This document shows positions 13,068 through 22,142 of a DNA stretch of 28,585 bases, piece after piece. The translations under genes and the position numbers were made by a program. This DNA comes from a virus, in the IMG/VR virus record IMGVR_UViG_3300034152_000126, positions 1-28,585 of that record; one strand, given 5' to 3'. The notes under the pieces are model-generated. The model was given only the letters and a program-made list of their open reading frames with translations, was not told the DNA's origin and ran no database searches. Numbering within the stretch: position 1 is the first letter of the stretch; every line of letters begins with the position of its first letter.

Positions 13068-14140
13068 AGCTGTTCCCGGTACACGATGATTACCTGAGAG
13101 CAGCCAGTGGGGTGAGTTGGTTGAACGTGGTGACGAGGGTGGATTTTGATCTCGCAGAGAGTGGTGAAGAGGATTATGGGGATACCGACAACCTCCAATG
13201 GGGGAAGGGATATTGGATCGATCCGAAGTGGGGATCACCGAATTGGATGTGGTCGCAGTGTTTCATGAGGTTCGACATGACGAACATGGTGAGGTTCGCA
13301 GATGACAGGCTCACCACGGTGAAGTTGAGGATGAGGATATGGGATGATCAGTCAACCCCTCAAATATACCAGATGGGGATTCTCGCCACGCCGTTCACGA
13401 TCCCGCTGGATGGATCACAGTGGGTGGACAGCACAAGTGAGTTCACAGCGTGGCAGCAATCGAGGTTCAGGGCAGACATGTATTCGGATGATGTCGGGGG
13501 CTATTGGGAGTTGGAGTTCGATGAGTCAATGAAAGCAGCGATCCCGAGGACAGGGACTTTCGATATAAACCTGATGGTGAAGGCATCACATCCACCTCCG
13601 AACATGAGGTGGTTGATGGGCTATTCGGGTGATTACGGAACGGTATCGCTCCGTCCATACTTGAAGGTGGTGATTGACGATATGAGAGAGCAGATCATCG
13701 AGGCGTTGGTGACGAGGTTGAATGAGATCGATGAGACAGCAGGTTACAACCTGACTGTGAAGTCGGTGATCCGGAGACCGACACCGATTGATCAGTTGGA
13801 TGAGCCTGAGTTCCCCTTGATCGTGGTGTACGGGGCAGAAGAGGATCGGGAGAGACAGGCATCGTACACGGACGAAGCCCTGTGGAGAGTTCGGGTGGCA
13901 TTGTGTGTGTTCGCTGATCCCGATGATCAGACGACAGAACTCAATCGATTTATTGCCGACATCGAGAGGGCGGTTGATGAAGACAATCAAACAGGACTCC
14001 CTCCGTTGGAGTTGGATGGATTGCTCGAGTGTTGGGTGAAGAGGGTGGAGTGGAGCATCGAGGGAGTGTTGGACTCGAATCGGGCAATGGCGTTCGTGGA
14101 CATAGCGTGTGCGTATCATCACATCACGCTCACGACATGA
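13064..14140 (+). CDS. Tail terminator fused to an N-terminal adhesion-like beta domain
   Basis: A 358-residue protein starting with GTG 13064. The C-terminal 152 residues, from M207 (MREQIIEALVTRLNEID), look like a tail terminator: VIRRPTPIDQL, PLIVVYGAEEDRER, ALWRVRVALCVFADPD, ELNRFIADIERAV. That family caps the tail tube at the head-proximal end. Residues 1-200 are a beta-rich module, with FMRFDMTNM, TTVKLRMRIWDD, WELEFDESMKAAI and SLRPYLKVVID, recalling secreted DNRLRE/carbohydrate-binding-like domains. Internal ATG 13682 could give a free terminator, though only weak SD sequence precedes it. The fusion is unusual. Confidence 0.75.
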   Translation: MKLFPVHDDYLRAASGVSWLNVVTRVDFDLAESGEEDYGDTDNLQWGKGYWIDPKWGSPNWMWSQCFMRFDMTNMVRFADDRLTTVKLRMRIWDDQSTPQIYQMGILATPFTIPLDGSQWVDSTSEFTAWQQSRFRADMYSDDVGGYWELEFDESMKAAIPRTGTFDINLMVKASHPPPNMRWLMGYSGDYGTVSLRPYLKVVIDDMREQIIEALVTRLNEIDETAGYNLTVKSVIRRPTPIDQLDEPEFPLIVVYGAEEDRERQASYTDEALWRVRVALCVFADPDDQTTELNRFIADIERAVDEDNQTGLPPLELDGLLECWVKRVEWSIEGVLDSNRAMAFVDIACAYHHITLTT

Positions 14141-14155
14141 TGAAGGGGAGAGATC

Positions 14156-15127
14156 ATGGCGAAGATGACAGGTAGCAAAGGTTTCATCGGGATCGGACAG
14201 GAGTCCACGTACGGAACCAAGGTTGCGTCCACGGACTTCGTCCGGATCATGAATGAGTCCCTCGACCTTGAGATCCCTCAGGATTTCGAGGATCAGTTGG
14301 TGGATGCATATTACAGGACATCACCTTACGAGGGGTTGAAGAAGGTGAGTGGTGACATCGTCACCAAGCTCCATTTCGAGGGGATGGAGAGGTTTTGGTA
14401 CAACCTGTTGGGAAGCCACTCGATTGACACCGGAGAGTCAGGGGTGGGGAAGCATACGTTCAAGAAGGCGAGTGATGGAACGCTCCCCTTGGGAATGTCG
14501 ATCCATGCGAATCGGGACATCAAGGACTTCGCGTACATGGGTTGCAAGTTCAACACGTGTGAGATCAGGTACGTTGCGGGGAAGCCGATTGAGGCCACCT
14601 GGGGGGTGTTGGGATCGGATGGAGATACCCCGGCATCGACGGAGACACCGACCTTCCCTGCGCACACGCCGATCCTCGCGAGTTATGGGTTGATCGAGAT
14701 TGATGATACGGATCGGTGTGCCATGGTGAGGAATGTGAACCTCACGTTCAACAATCTTCTCGAAGAGGACAGTTACACGATATGTGACAATGTGATCGTG
14801 GAACCGGATCGACAGGGGCCGACCCAGATAAGTGGCACGATGGAGACGTGGGTGGATCAGGCGATTCTCACAGCACTCCATGACAAGTTCCGCGCCGGCA
14901 CGAGCTTCAAGTTGGAGTTGATCCATAACGGTCCGATCATCACCGGAGCAATTCAGTACCTCTTCCAGATCGTGGTTCCGTACAACATCATCACGCCTTC
15001 GGGTGATCCGAAGATCGCTGATGGTGGAGTGGTGAAACAGACGTGGGCTTTTGAGGGATACAAGGGGAACGCAGAAGAGCCGTTCCAGGTTGACATCTGG
15101 AACAGTGATCAGGCATGGGCACCCTGA
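14156..15127 (+). CDS. Major tail tube protein
   Basis: A 323-residue protein. The opening GSKGFIGIGQESTYGTKVAS is typical of phage tail tube proteins, followed by LDLEIPQDFEDQLVD, a GMERFWYNLLGSH stretch, and repeated beta segments including RNVNLTFNNLLEE and QTWAFEGYKG near the end. It stacks as rings to form the DNA channel of the tail. It is 15 bases downstream of the terminator gene, with GGGGAGA as ribosome-binding site. It is longer than a single-domain tube protein, so an added Ig-like or second beta domain is possible. Confidence 0.85.
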   Translation: MAKMTGSKGFIGIGQESTYGTKVASTDFVRIMNESLDLEIPQDFEDQLVDAYYRTSPYEGLKKVSGDIVTKLHFEGMERFWYNLLGSHSIDTGESGVGKHTFKKASDGTLPLGMSIHANRDIKDFAYMGCKFNTCEIRYVAGKPIEATWGVLGSDGDTPASTETPTFPAHTPILASYGLIEIDDTDRCAMVRNVNLTFNNLLEEDSYTICDNVIVEPDRQGPTQISGTMETWVDQAILTALHDKFRAGTSFKLELIHNGPIITGAIQYLFQIVVPYNIITPSGDPKIADGGVVKQTWAFEGYKGNAEEPFQVDIWNSDQAWAP

Positions 15128-15155
15128 GATCGGGGTGAACGAAAGGGGGTTGAAG

Positions 15156-15740
15156 GTGGATCAGGTGAAGAAGGAAAAGTGGATGGAAGAGGTGACACCA
15201 GCCTCGGAGATCCACAAGGTAACCCGGAAGATCGTGACGCTACCGACCTATGGTTGGAAGCTTCCGATCAGGGCGTTGGGGCCATTCGATTTCGCCAAGT
15301 TCGGGGAGATACCCTTGAAGAAGGATGCACTCGAAGCACAGGCGATCCTCGATCAGGTTCCGGATGTGGTGATGGAGAAGATCAAGGGGAAGGGTGGCGA
15401 GGAAGGGGAGAGTGTCGAGGAAGAGGAAGAGTTCGATGTGTTGAGCATGATCCCCGATGATGTGAAGAGGGGGAACATCAGGAAGAACCTCGATTGGAGT
15501 GAGGATTGCGTGGTTGCGGCTGTGATCCCTACACCGCAGTTGATGTTGGTGAAGACAGGTGAACCGTGTCCTCCGAATGGGATATGGGCTTCCGAGGTGA
15601 AGAAGGATTGGCAGTTCCTTGTGGATGAGGTGTTGGCGTTGAGTGACCTCGGAACGGAGAATGAGAGTCCCTTTCGCAAAGAGGCAGAGCCTGATGATAG
15701 TGGATCAGATGGCAAAGAGGTACAGCCGTCTGCCCCATGA
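15156..15740 (+). CDS. Tail assembly chaperone, upstream frame
   Basis: A 194-residue acidic protein between tail tube and tape measure, the usual place of the G-type assembly chaperone that coats the tape measure during tail building. It has a beta-type opening KIVTLPTYGWKLPIRAL and FDFAKFGEIPL, a Glu-rich stretch at about 85-95, and LVDEVLAL near the end. GTG 15156 is chosen because AAAGGGGG lies six bases upstream; TTG 15150 is too close. Its last 32 bases overlap a second frame, as in chaperone pairs made by frameshifting. Confidence 0.65.
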   Translation: MDQVKKEKWMEEVTPASEIHKVTRKIVTLPTYGWKLPIRALGPFDFAKFGEIPLKKDALEAQAILDQVPDVVMEKIKGKGGEEGESVEEEEEFDVLSMIPDDVKRGNIRKNLDWSEDCVVAAVIPTPQLMLVKTGEPCPPNGIWASEVKKDWQFLVDEVLALSDLGTENESPFRKEAEPDDSGSDGKEVQPSAP

Positions 15741-15855
15741 AGTGGCTCAGGTGTCGGGTGAGAATTGGCAGTTCAACCTTGCAACGTTCGCGTGGGGGTT
15801 GGAGTTGGATCGGATCATAACAGAGAAGATCGAACAGGAGAGGAAACGTGGCTAA
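15709..15855 (+). CDS. Tail assembly chaperone, downstream frame
   Basis: A 48-residue frame from ATG 15709 with KRYSRLPHEVAQVSGENW and LATFAWGLELDR. The pattern (R)Y..LP.EV followed by a helical F..A...L.LD is typical of the T part of G/T chaperones. It may be made alone, from a weak GGAT site, or as an extension of the upstream protein: the frame is +1 (equal to -2) relative to it and is open from 15643. No classical -1 slippery heptamer is seen. Its end overlaps the tape-measure start by eight bases. Confidence 0.6.
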   Translation: MAKRYSRLPHEVAQVSGENWQFNLATFAWGLELDRIITEKIEQERKRG

Positions 15856-17869
15856 CGTCGTACAGGTGATCCTGCGGGCGAAGAATGAGATGAGTGGGGA
15901 GTTCGACAAGGCCTCGAAGAAGATGGCGAGTGTCAACAAGAACCTCCTGATGGTTGGTGCGGCCGCAGGTGCCATGAGTGCGGCGATCATCATGCCGATC
16001 AAGAAGACGATGAGTGAGATGAGTGAGTTCGGTGATCGGATGGCGAAGACATCGGCACGGACAGGGATTGCCACGGATACGCTCACGCAGTTGTCCTTTG
16101 TCGCAGATCGAGTGGGAACCGATTTCACAAAGCTCACGATGGGGTTGAAGAAACTCGCCCAGAATGCCTTTGATGCGAATGATGGGTTGAAGATGAGCCA
16201 AGACCTCTTCGACAAGTTGGGTATGAGTGTGACGAAGACTGATGGATCACTGAAGTCGATGGAAGAGTTGCTTTTCGAGGTGAGTGATTCCATGAGCCAG
16301 ATGGACAACCAAACGGAGAAGTTGGGGATCGCGGTGAAGCTGTTCGGAAGGAGTGGGATGGAACTGATGCCGATCTTGAATCAGGGGAAGGAAGGGTTCC
16401 AAGACCTGATGAAGGAAGCGAAAGCATTGGGGTTCACGATGTCGCAGGAACAGGGGGCAATGTGGGAAGAGTACGTTGACCGGATGACAGATGCGAAAGC
16501 GGCGACTGATGGAGTGAAGATACAGATTGCCATGGCACTTGCCCCCGCGATCATCTCACTGATGGAGAAGGTGTCGAAGGCCACCGCATCCTTCGGGAAG
16601 TGGATTCAGGAACACCCGAAGTTGACGAAGGTGGTGTTGGGTGTGCTGTCGGCGATTGCGGGGGCAGGTGGGTTGATCGCTGCCCTGTCGGGCATCATAG
16701 CCATTGCGGGGCCAGTAGGTGCAGCCTTCACGTTGATGACAGGGCCTGTGGGGTTGATCATCATGGCAATCGGTGCTGTGACAGTCGTGGTGATCAAGTT
16801 CAGGAAGGAGATCGCAGAGGCAATGGTGAAAGCTGCCGACGCTGTCCTGTCGGGTGTCCAGAAGATGCTTGAGGGGTTGGGGTGGTTGCTCGACAAGCTG
16901 GGAGTGGATTGGTTGGATGGTGCGATCGAGGGGATTGAGAAAGCACGGAACGAGTTGAGCGAGTTGGATGATTCCATGGACGAAGTCGCCGAGGCCACCG
17001 ATGAAGCCGCAAAAGAGGTTGGATGGGGATTGGGTGGTGCAATGGAAGAGGCTGCAGAGGGAGCGGAGAAGACCCGTGATCTCCTGAGGGATGTCCAGGA
17101 GGAGATGAAGAGGATCGAAGAGGGTGAGTACGACAAGAAGGTGAAGGCTATCGCAGCTTCATGGTCGGAACTGGACACGAAGATCAGGAAGGTTGAGCTG
17201 AGGAGAAGGCCAGAGGTGATTGGGCCCGCGGCGCCGACAACCCCGTGGGAAGAGAAGGGGTTGACGATGGCAGGGCCAGAGGAAGAGCAGCCCTTCGGGC
17301 CAGAGGTTCCTGAGTTGTGGCCTTACGAAGAGTGGGCAGTTGGGATCGGGGAGATCATGAGTGAGGCAGGTGCCGACATGATGGGGTTGGGGGATCGGTT
17401 CGGGGATGTGTTCGGACAGAGGATGGCACAGAGCCTGGTGCATGGTGAGAACTTTGCCAAGGGGTTCGCAGCGGCAGTGAAACAGATGGCGAAGGCCGTG
17501 GTCGCTGAGTTGGTGAAGATCATTGCGAAGATGCTGATCATAAAAGCGTTGAAGACCTTAATGGGATTGCCCTTCGAGGAAGGTGGAGAAGTGCCGAGAG
17601 GTTACCAGACTGGCGGTCTGGTCACGGGAGCGTTGGGAAGAGATCGTGTCCTGGCTCGGCTGACAGCCGGAGAGATGGTGTTGCCGAAGAGCCTCGTGGA
17701 TTTTATGAGAAGGGAGTTGAAGGGTTCCACCGGAACGGGGTGGGGTGGGAGACCCACCGTGATCGAGAGACACTACCACTTGAGCGGGATTGATTCGGAG
17801 AGTATCAGGGAAGCGTTGAGGTATGGCTCGCTCGGGCAGGAGATGGAATACGCTGATGAGGTGAGATGA
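15848..17869 (+). CDS. Tail tape measure protein
   Basis: A 673-residue protein starting at GTG 15848. It opens with VVQVILRAKNEMSGEFDKAS and a short hydrophobic AAAGAMSAAIIM, then a helical part with TGIATDTLTQLSFVADRVG and MELMPILNQG typical of tape measures. Residues about 256-315 are strongly hydrophobic (GLIAALSGIIAIAGPVGAAF, GLIIMAIGAVTVVVI), candidate membrane-penetrating segments, followed by coiled-coil-rich sequence. The C-terminus has a Gly-rich GYQTGGLVTGALGRDRVLA segment common in the family. It fixes tail length and enters the cell envelope during DNA delivery. At about 1.5 angstrom per residue the tail would be near 100 nm. Confidence 0.92.
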   Translation: MANVVQVILRAKNEMSGEFDKASKKMASVNKNLLMVGAAAGAMSAAIIMPIKKTMSEMSEFGDRMAKTSARTGIATDTLTQLSFVADRVGTDFTKLTMGLKKLAQNAFDANDGLKMSQDLFDKLGMSVTKTDGSLKSMEELLFEVSDSMSQMDNQTEKLGIAVKLFGRSGMELMPILNQGKEGFQDLMKEAKALGFTMSQEQGAMWEEYVDRMTDAKAATDGVKIQIAMALAPAIISLMEKVSKATASFGKWIQEHPKLTKVVLGVLSAIAGAGGLIAALSGIIAIAGPVGAAFTLMTGPVGLIIMAIGAVTVVVIKFRKEIAEAMVKAADAVLSGVQKMLEGLGWLLDKLGVDWLDGAIEGIEKARNELSELDDSMDEVAEATDEAAKEVGWGLGGAMEEAAEGAEKTRDLLRDVQEEMKRIEEGEYDKKVKAIAASWSELDTKIRKVELRRRPEVIGPAAPTTPWEEKGLTMAGPEEEQPFGPEVPELWPYEEWAVGIGEIMSEAGADMMGLGDRFGDVFGQRMAQSLVHGENFAKGFAAAVKQMAKAVVAELVKIIAKMLIIKALKTLMGLPFEEGGEVPRGYQTGGLVTGALGRDRVLARLTAGEMVLPKSLVDFMRRELKGSTGTGWGGRPTVIERHYHLSGIDSESIREALRYGSLGQEMEYADEVR

Positions 17870-18705
17870 TGGGAATCTATTCAGGGAAGGAAAACGCCAT
17901 TGTTCACATCCTGTACCGGGATGCCCTGCTCGTGAAGGCAGGATCGGTCACCGTCACGTGTTCTCATTCTCTCTCGAAGGGGAACCTTGACAACCTGTTG
18001 GATGGATCACGGCATTCCTATATCAGGACTGTCGACCCCGGAACCGGAGTGGATGTGTGGGTGCAGTTCGATTTCGGAGCATCGGGGCCATACGAGGTGA
18101 TCAGGGGTTGGGCGATCTGCAATCACAATACCTCGGACTGCGGAGCGGCCACCGTATATTTCGAGTACAGCTCCAATGGTTCCAACTGGGCGAATGTGGG
18201 TGGTGCGTATGGTGAGAGTGAGATCGGGAATGCGGATTTCTTCATCCGAAACATCTCGACGCCGCAGACAAGGTATGTGAGGGTGAGGTGGACAGGGGTG
18301 GATGATGAGTTACAGATCGGAAGGGTATACCTCGCCACGCAGGCAATCAACGTGAACGCTCCGAAGATTCCGGTGAGCCGTGGTTGGAAGTCGGTGACGG
18401 ATGTGAACCAGACACTGGCAGGGTACGAACACCGGAATCCTCGAGGGGAGTGCCCGAATGTCTTCTCCTGGTTGATCAGGAATCCATCGATGAGTGCGGT
18501 GAGGACGGAGACGGAGAGGATGATCCTTTACCAAGGGTTGGATGCCAAGACGTTGATCATCTCTGACCTTTACGGAATCGACATCGATCACGTGAACACG
18601 ATGGGGAAGGCATGGCATGTGAAGTGGAACACGAGGGAGTGGAGATACGATGTCCTTCAACAGTCCCAAACCCTGATCCCTTATGAGTTCATCGAGGTTC
18701 GCTGA
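17866..18705 (+). CDS. Distal tail protein with discoidin (F5/8 type C) domain
   Basis: A 279-residue protein. Residues about 25-165 match a discoidin fold: NLLDGSRHSYIRT, DVWVQFDFGA, VIRGWAICNHNT, then YFEYSSNGSNWANVG and TRYVRVRWTG. Such domains bind sugars or lipids. The C-terminal third (NPRGECPNVFSWLIRN, EWRYDVLQQSQTLIPYEFIEV) is of the type seen in distal tail proteins. It sits between the tape measure and the large tail-tip protein, where receptor-contacting tail proteins are found. ATG 17866 overlaps the previous stop; ATG 17869 is equally possible. Confidence 0.75.
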   Translation: MMGIYSGKENAIVHILYRDALLVKAGSVTVTCSHSLSKGNLDNLLDGSRHSYIRTVDPGTGVDVWVQFDFGASGPYEVIRGWAICNHNTSDCGAATVYFEYSSNGSNWANVGGAYGESEIGNADFFIRNISTPQTRYVRVRWTGVDDELQIGRVYLATQAINVNAPKIPVSRGWKSVTDVNQTLAGYEHRNPRGECPNVFSWLIRNPSMSAVRTETERMILYQGLDAKTLIISDLYGIDIDHVNTMGKAWHVKWNTREWRYDVLQQSQTLIPYEFIEVR

Positions 18706-20951
18706 TGGCTGGATCCTTCGCTTCCGCAATCAAGAAACCGGGAACCAAGAAGACGTATGGGTTCTACGTTGGCTTGGGGGGGAAATCATTCTACGCATCC
18801 ACGGAACCCGTTTTTATTAGTGGGGGGAGCAATTACGGATATGGTCCCTTCGTGAAGTCACACTCGGACATCACCTTCAGGATGGAGTGGGGGAACCCGG
18901 TGTTCGAGATCAGTGATATCACCGTGACGTTCATCAACGATCGGATGTACCCGTGGGATGATCAGTACAACTACATGGACATGATGGCTGATGTGTGGGT
19001 TCATGGTGTCGAGTTGAGGGCGTACATATTGGTTCAGGACACGGATGGCACGTGGTACGAGAAGAGGATATGGGATGGGGTGGTGGTGGATTGCTTTTGG
19101 CAGGAACCGGAGAACACGGTGGTGATGAGGGCGAAGCCGCTGTTGGAGTTGGAGAAGTATGTCCCGGTGAGGAAGTTCTATACCGGCGCACCGGACAGGT
19201 GCAGGAATGAGTACGAGCCGATCGTGTTCGGGGATTACACCACGAATCCCACGAACAAAGAGAGAGAGCGGATGGGCCTGTTCGATCCCACGTACACGGG
19301 GCCATTGGCTTGCGAGTACACCTACCAGACGGGGAATGCCCATTCGACCTTCACAGCAGCAAGGCATCGGTGGAAGGAGTTCGGGACTCAGTCAACGAAG
19401 AGGGGGGTGTACCTCAAGGGGCAGGATGAGGATGTGTTGATCTTCGAGGATGATACGTTGTACCAGAACAACTCAGCCAATCCGGAAGCCTGGACAGCAT
19501 CTCCGCAGATTTCACCGAATTGGGATTGCCAAGCCATGTTGCCGATGATCCCTGAAACGTATTCATCGAACAACACCGCCACCGATCCGATGAAGGCATG
19601 TGACAAGGACATCACCACGTATGCCACGGTTGATCAATCGAACCTGATGCTGGCTCTTCCGTTGAAGAGGCCTTACGACTATGGTGAGTTGATCTACAAT
19701 GGGGGTGGGGTGTCGATCAAGGTTCAGGCCATGTTCCTTGTGGACTCGGTTCTCACCGGGGGAGCTGCCATCACCTTCGGGCTTTATGATCTCGACAATT
19801 CGCAGTGGTTCCTTACCACGAGCACAACCCTCTCTTCTTCACAGACGAATTTTATGGTGACGAGGAATTACTCAACCGGGGTCACCAACGTGAGCGATCT
19901 TCCGGAGAACATGGAGTTGAGAGCGCAGATGACCGGGGCGAGTGGAGATGATTACGGACACATAAAGGCTTGCTGCCTGTGCTGTGCATTCCAGTTGAAT
20001 GAGAGGGTGATGACAGACATGGTCAACACTCCGTGGAAGAAGATGTTCGTGCAGGGGAAGGGATTCAACGATGACAATGCAGGGCAGTACACCGGAACCA
20101 CCAATGCCCTGATCGAGTTGCCGAGTTCGGTGATTCACATGATGCTGAAGAGATCACAGTGGGCAAATGTGAGATCCACGAGGATCGAGGCCGGCACGGG
20201 GAACCATGGGAACTTCGTGGATGTGAGAAGTGATCTCTCCGGGGACAATGTGAAGATCGCGCATTGGATGTCTAAGCAGAGATCGGTGCGACAGGTGATC
20301 CTCGATGTGTGCAGGAACACCGGGACAGCGTTGGTGATCAATCAAGATCGGAAGTTCGGGATCGTCTATTGGGGATCACCCCGGTCACGGAATGCATACT
20401 CACCCACGATCACCGGGACAGACATCTTCAAGATCAAGTGTGGTTACACTCCATGTGATAAGGTGAGGAACAACATCTACGTGAAGTATGCCTTCTCACA
20501 CCTTTACGGGAAGTTCATGAAAGAGGCCTTCTGCACCGGAACGAGTTCGGATGATGGAGAGGGCACGGATGATTACACGGAGAAGACCAAGCTGTCCGTA
20601 AGTGAGAGCGCCTTCGGGGTGAAGCCGTTCACCCTGACCGCCACCTGGATCAGAGAGAAGGATGCAGCGGTTGCGGTTCGGAACATGATGGCTGATCTCT
20701 GGTATCAACCCCGGTGTTGGGTTCAGGTGTTACTGCCGTTGAGGTATTACGACATCGAGATGGGGAAGATCGTGGCGTTCGACAATGAGACAATGCAAGA
20801 GGTGGGGTTGAAGCATCCGAATTACTTGGATGCCACGAGGGGCTTGTGGGAAGGTGCCACGCAGAAGAGATACTTTTGGGTGATGAGGGTGTCCTTCAAG
20901 GCGAACTCGATGGTGGAGTTGTACCTTCTCGAATCGGACTATCTCACGTAG
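18705..20951 (+). CDS. Large tail-tip / baseplate hub protein (putative)
   Basis: A 748-residue protein, coupled to the previous gene (TGATG). The first 160 residues contain a beta-rich start (FYVGLGGKSFYAS), DITVTFINDRMYPW and KPLLELEKYVPVR, as in tail hub proteins whose N-terminus forms a ring. The middle is beta-rich and Thr/Asn-rich, and could hold a receptor-facing insertion (about 255-470). The C-terminal part has SVRQVILDVCRNTG, FGIVYWGSPRS and a closing MVELYLLESDYLT, consistent with a hub fold. No catalytic motif is seen. Position and size are the main evidence. Confidence 0.65.
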   Translation: MAGSFASAIKKPGTKKTYGFYVGLGGKSFYASTEPVFISGGSNYGYGPFVKSHSDITFRMEWGNPVFEISDITVTFINDRMYPWDDQYNYMDMMADVWVHGVELRAYILVQDTDGTWYEKRIWDGVVVDCFWQEPENTVVMRAKPLLELEKYVPVRKFYTGAPDRCRNEYEPIVFGDYTTNPTNKERERMGLFDPTYTGPLACEYTYQTGNAHSTFTAARHRWKEFGTQSTKRGVYLKGQDEDVLIFEDDTLYQNNSANPEAWTASPQISPNWDCQAMLPMIPETYSSNNTATDPMKACDKDITTYATVDQSNLMLALPLKRPYDYGELIYNGGGVSIKVQAMFLVDSVLTGGAAITFGLYDLDNSQWFLTTSTTLSSSQTNFMVTRNYSTGVTNVSDLPENMELRAQMTGASGDDYGHIKACCLCCAFQLNERVMTDMVNTPWKKMFVQGKGFNDDNAGQYTGTTNALIELPSSVIHMMLKRSQWANVRSTRIEAGTGNHGNFVDVRSDLSGDNVKIAHWMSKQRSVRQVILDVCRNTGTALVINQDRKFGIVYWGSPRSRNAYSPTITGTDIFKIKCGYTPCDKVRNNIYVKYAFSHLYGKFMKEAFCTGTSSDDGEGTDDYTEKTKLSVSESAFGVKPFTLTATWIREKDAAVAVRNMMADLWYQPRCWVQVLLPLRYYDIEMGKIVAFDNETMQEVGLKHPNYLDATRGLWEGATQKRYFWVMRVSFKANSMVELYLLESDYLT

Positions 20952-20960
20952 GGGGAGAGG

Positions 20961-21260
20961 ATGGACAACTTTGCGGAGTACGGGGTGGTGGGGGTGGTGA
21001 TCTTCATTCTGATCCGGGAGATGTTCGCTTACCTGAGATCGAGTGATGCAGCGAAGGGGAACCCGGGGGGTGGTAACTCGAAGAGTGCGTTCCTGTGTCG
21101 AGAGGTTGACCGAATCCAGGGTTGGACGGAAGGACAGGAGAAGAGGTTGAGGATGCTTGAGGTGGGAAGAGAGGGATGCCTGAAGACCTTCGAGACGATG
21201 GAGAAGAACCAACAGGAGATGAAGACACTCCTGAAGGAGATCGCAGGGAAGGTGGGGTGA
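20961..21260 (+). CDS. Small membrane-anchored coiled-coil protein (lysis-associated?)
   Basis: A 99-residue protein with one hydrophobic segment near the N-terminus (YGVVGVVIFILIREMFAYL) and a charged helical C-terminus (EKRLRMLEVGREG, ETMEKNQQEMKTLLKEIAGK) likely to form a coiled coil. This layout resembles the XhlA-like hemolysin/holin accessory type, though reversed order forms exist. It lies just before the lysin gene, nine bases after the tail-tip stop, with GGGGAG as ribosome-binding site. Confidence 0.6.
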   Translation: MDNFAEYGVVGVVIFILIREMFAYLRSSDAAKGNPGGGNSKSAFLCREVDRIQGWTEGQEKRLRMLEVGREGCLKTFETMEKNQQEMKTLLKEIAGKVG

Positions 21261-21266
21261 TCGGAG

Positions 21267-21728
21267 ATGTGTGGATTGAGGACAACAGCGTTCAGGATCG
21301 CTCAGAGGTTTGTGGGGATGAAAGAAGTGAATGGACTGACAGCGAACCCGATGATCCTTGCCATGCTTAGGCTGGATGCCAAGTGGCCTGAGGATGATGA
21401 GGTTCCATGGTGTTCGGCATTCGTGAATTACGTTGCGTGGCTGTTGAGGTTACCCCGGAGCAAGAGCCTGAGAGCCAGATCGTGGTTGAAGGTGGGGAAT
21501 GCTGTCCACCTGGATGATGCGAGACCGGGGTTCGATGTGGTGATCCTGTGGAGAGGGAAGGAACCACAGCCGGGGCCGCAGGTGATCGATGCCCCCGGCC
21601 ACGTGGGGTTCTACGCGGGAAGGACTGATGATGAGGTGTTCCTGTTGGGTGGCAATCAGGGTGATGAGGTGAGGGTGAGCCCCTATTCCACCAGACGGAT
21701 CCTTGGGATCAGGAGATTGAGAGAATGA
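21267..21728 (+). CDS. Endolysin, CHAP/NlpC-P60-like (TIGR02594-like)
   Basis: A 153-residue protein. EVPWCSAFVNYVAWLL places a candidate catalytic Cys at residue 49; APGHVGFYAG places the His at 112; and VFLLGGNQGDEV follows. This Cys/His/GGNQ arrangement is characteristic of the TIGR02594-type cysteine peptidases or amidases used by phages to cut peptidoglycan. The start RIAQRFVGMKEVNG is also typical. No signal peptide or cell-wall-binding domain is visible, which fits holin-dependent lysis. The GGAG site lies very close to ATG 21267. Confidence 0.85.
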   Translation: MCGLRTTAFRIAQRFVGMKEVNGLTANPMILAMLRLDAKWPEDDEVPWCSAFVNYVAWLLRLPRSKSLRARSWLKVGNAVHLDDARPGFDVVILWRGKEPQPGPQVIDAPGHVGFYAGRTDDEVFLLGGNQGDEVRVSPYSTRRILGIRRLRE

Positions 21729-21811
21729 GGCGATTTTGGGCCTGTTATTGGACGATCTCTCCGAACAGGACTCAGGAGTCGGGTTGAAGGGAGATCGTGG
21801 CTTGAGCGTCG

Positions 21812-21852
21812 CCTGAGGGGCTGAGAATCGGCCTGAGAGGTGACCTGAGAGG
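21812..21852 (+). repeat. Three CCTGAGRGG repeats in a gene gap
   Basis: CCTGAGGGG at 21812 and CCTGAGAGG at 21832 and 21844 lie between the lysin and holin-like genes, all in the same direction. The rest of 21729-21863 holds no convincing gene, only a 20-codon frame from ATG 21725. A binding-site array is possible. Confidence 0.4.
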
Positions 21853-21863
21853 GGGTTTTGGAC

Positions 21864-22142
21864 ATGGCTGTGGAAATCAAGCCCTTCATCGTGGGATCGA
21901 AGAAGGCCACAAGTGCCCTGATCGGTGGGATCACGGGGGGGGTGTTCGGGTTCGCAGTGTTCATCGTGTGCATCAAGTGGTTGGGGTTACCCTTCGGAGA
22001 TGCGTTGAAGGTGGCCGGCGCCATGGCAGCACTCACAGGGGGATCAGGAACAGCCCTCTACCCGCTGCTTGAGGGGATTCGAGACATAGCAGGTAAAGCA
22101 AGAGAGAGAGGTGAAGAGAGAGAGAGAGAGAGAGAGAGATGA
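21864..22142 (+). CDS. Holin-like membrane protein
   Basis: A 92-residue protein with two hydrophobic segments: LIGGITGGVFGFAVFIVCIKWL at about 17-40, then KVAGAMAALTGGSGTALYPLL at about 48-68. A very charged C-terminal tail ends in repeated Arg-Glu. Two membrane segments, small size and placement after the lysin suggest a class II-like holin. The tail is encoded by a GA dinucleotide tract, so repeat slippage would change the end of the protein. ATG 21864 is chosen; a TTG at 21858 is possible. Confidence 0.55.
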   Translation: MAVEIKPFIVGSKKATSALIGGITGGVFGFAVFIVCIKWLGLPFGDALKVAGAMAALTGGSGTALYPLLEGIRDIAGKARERGEERERERER

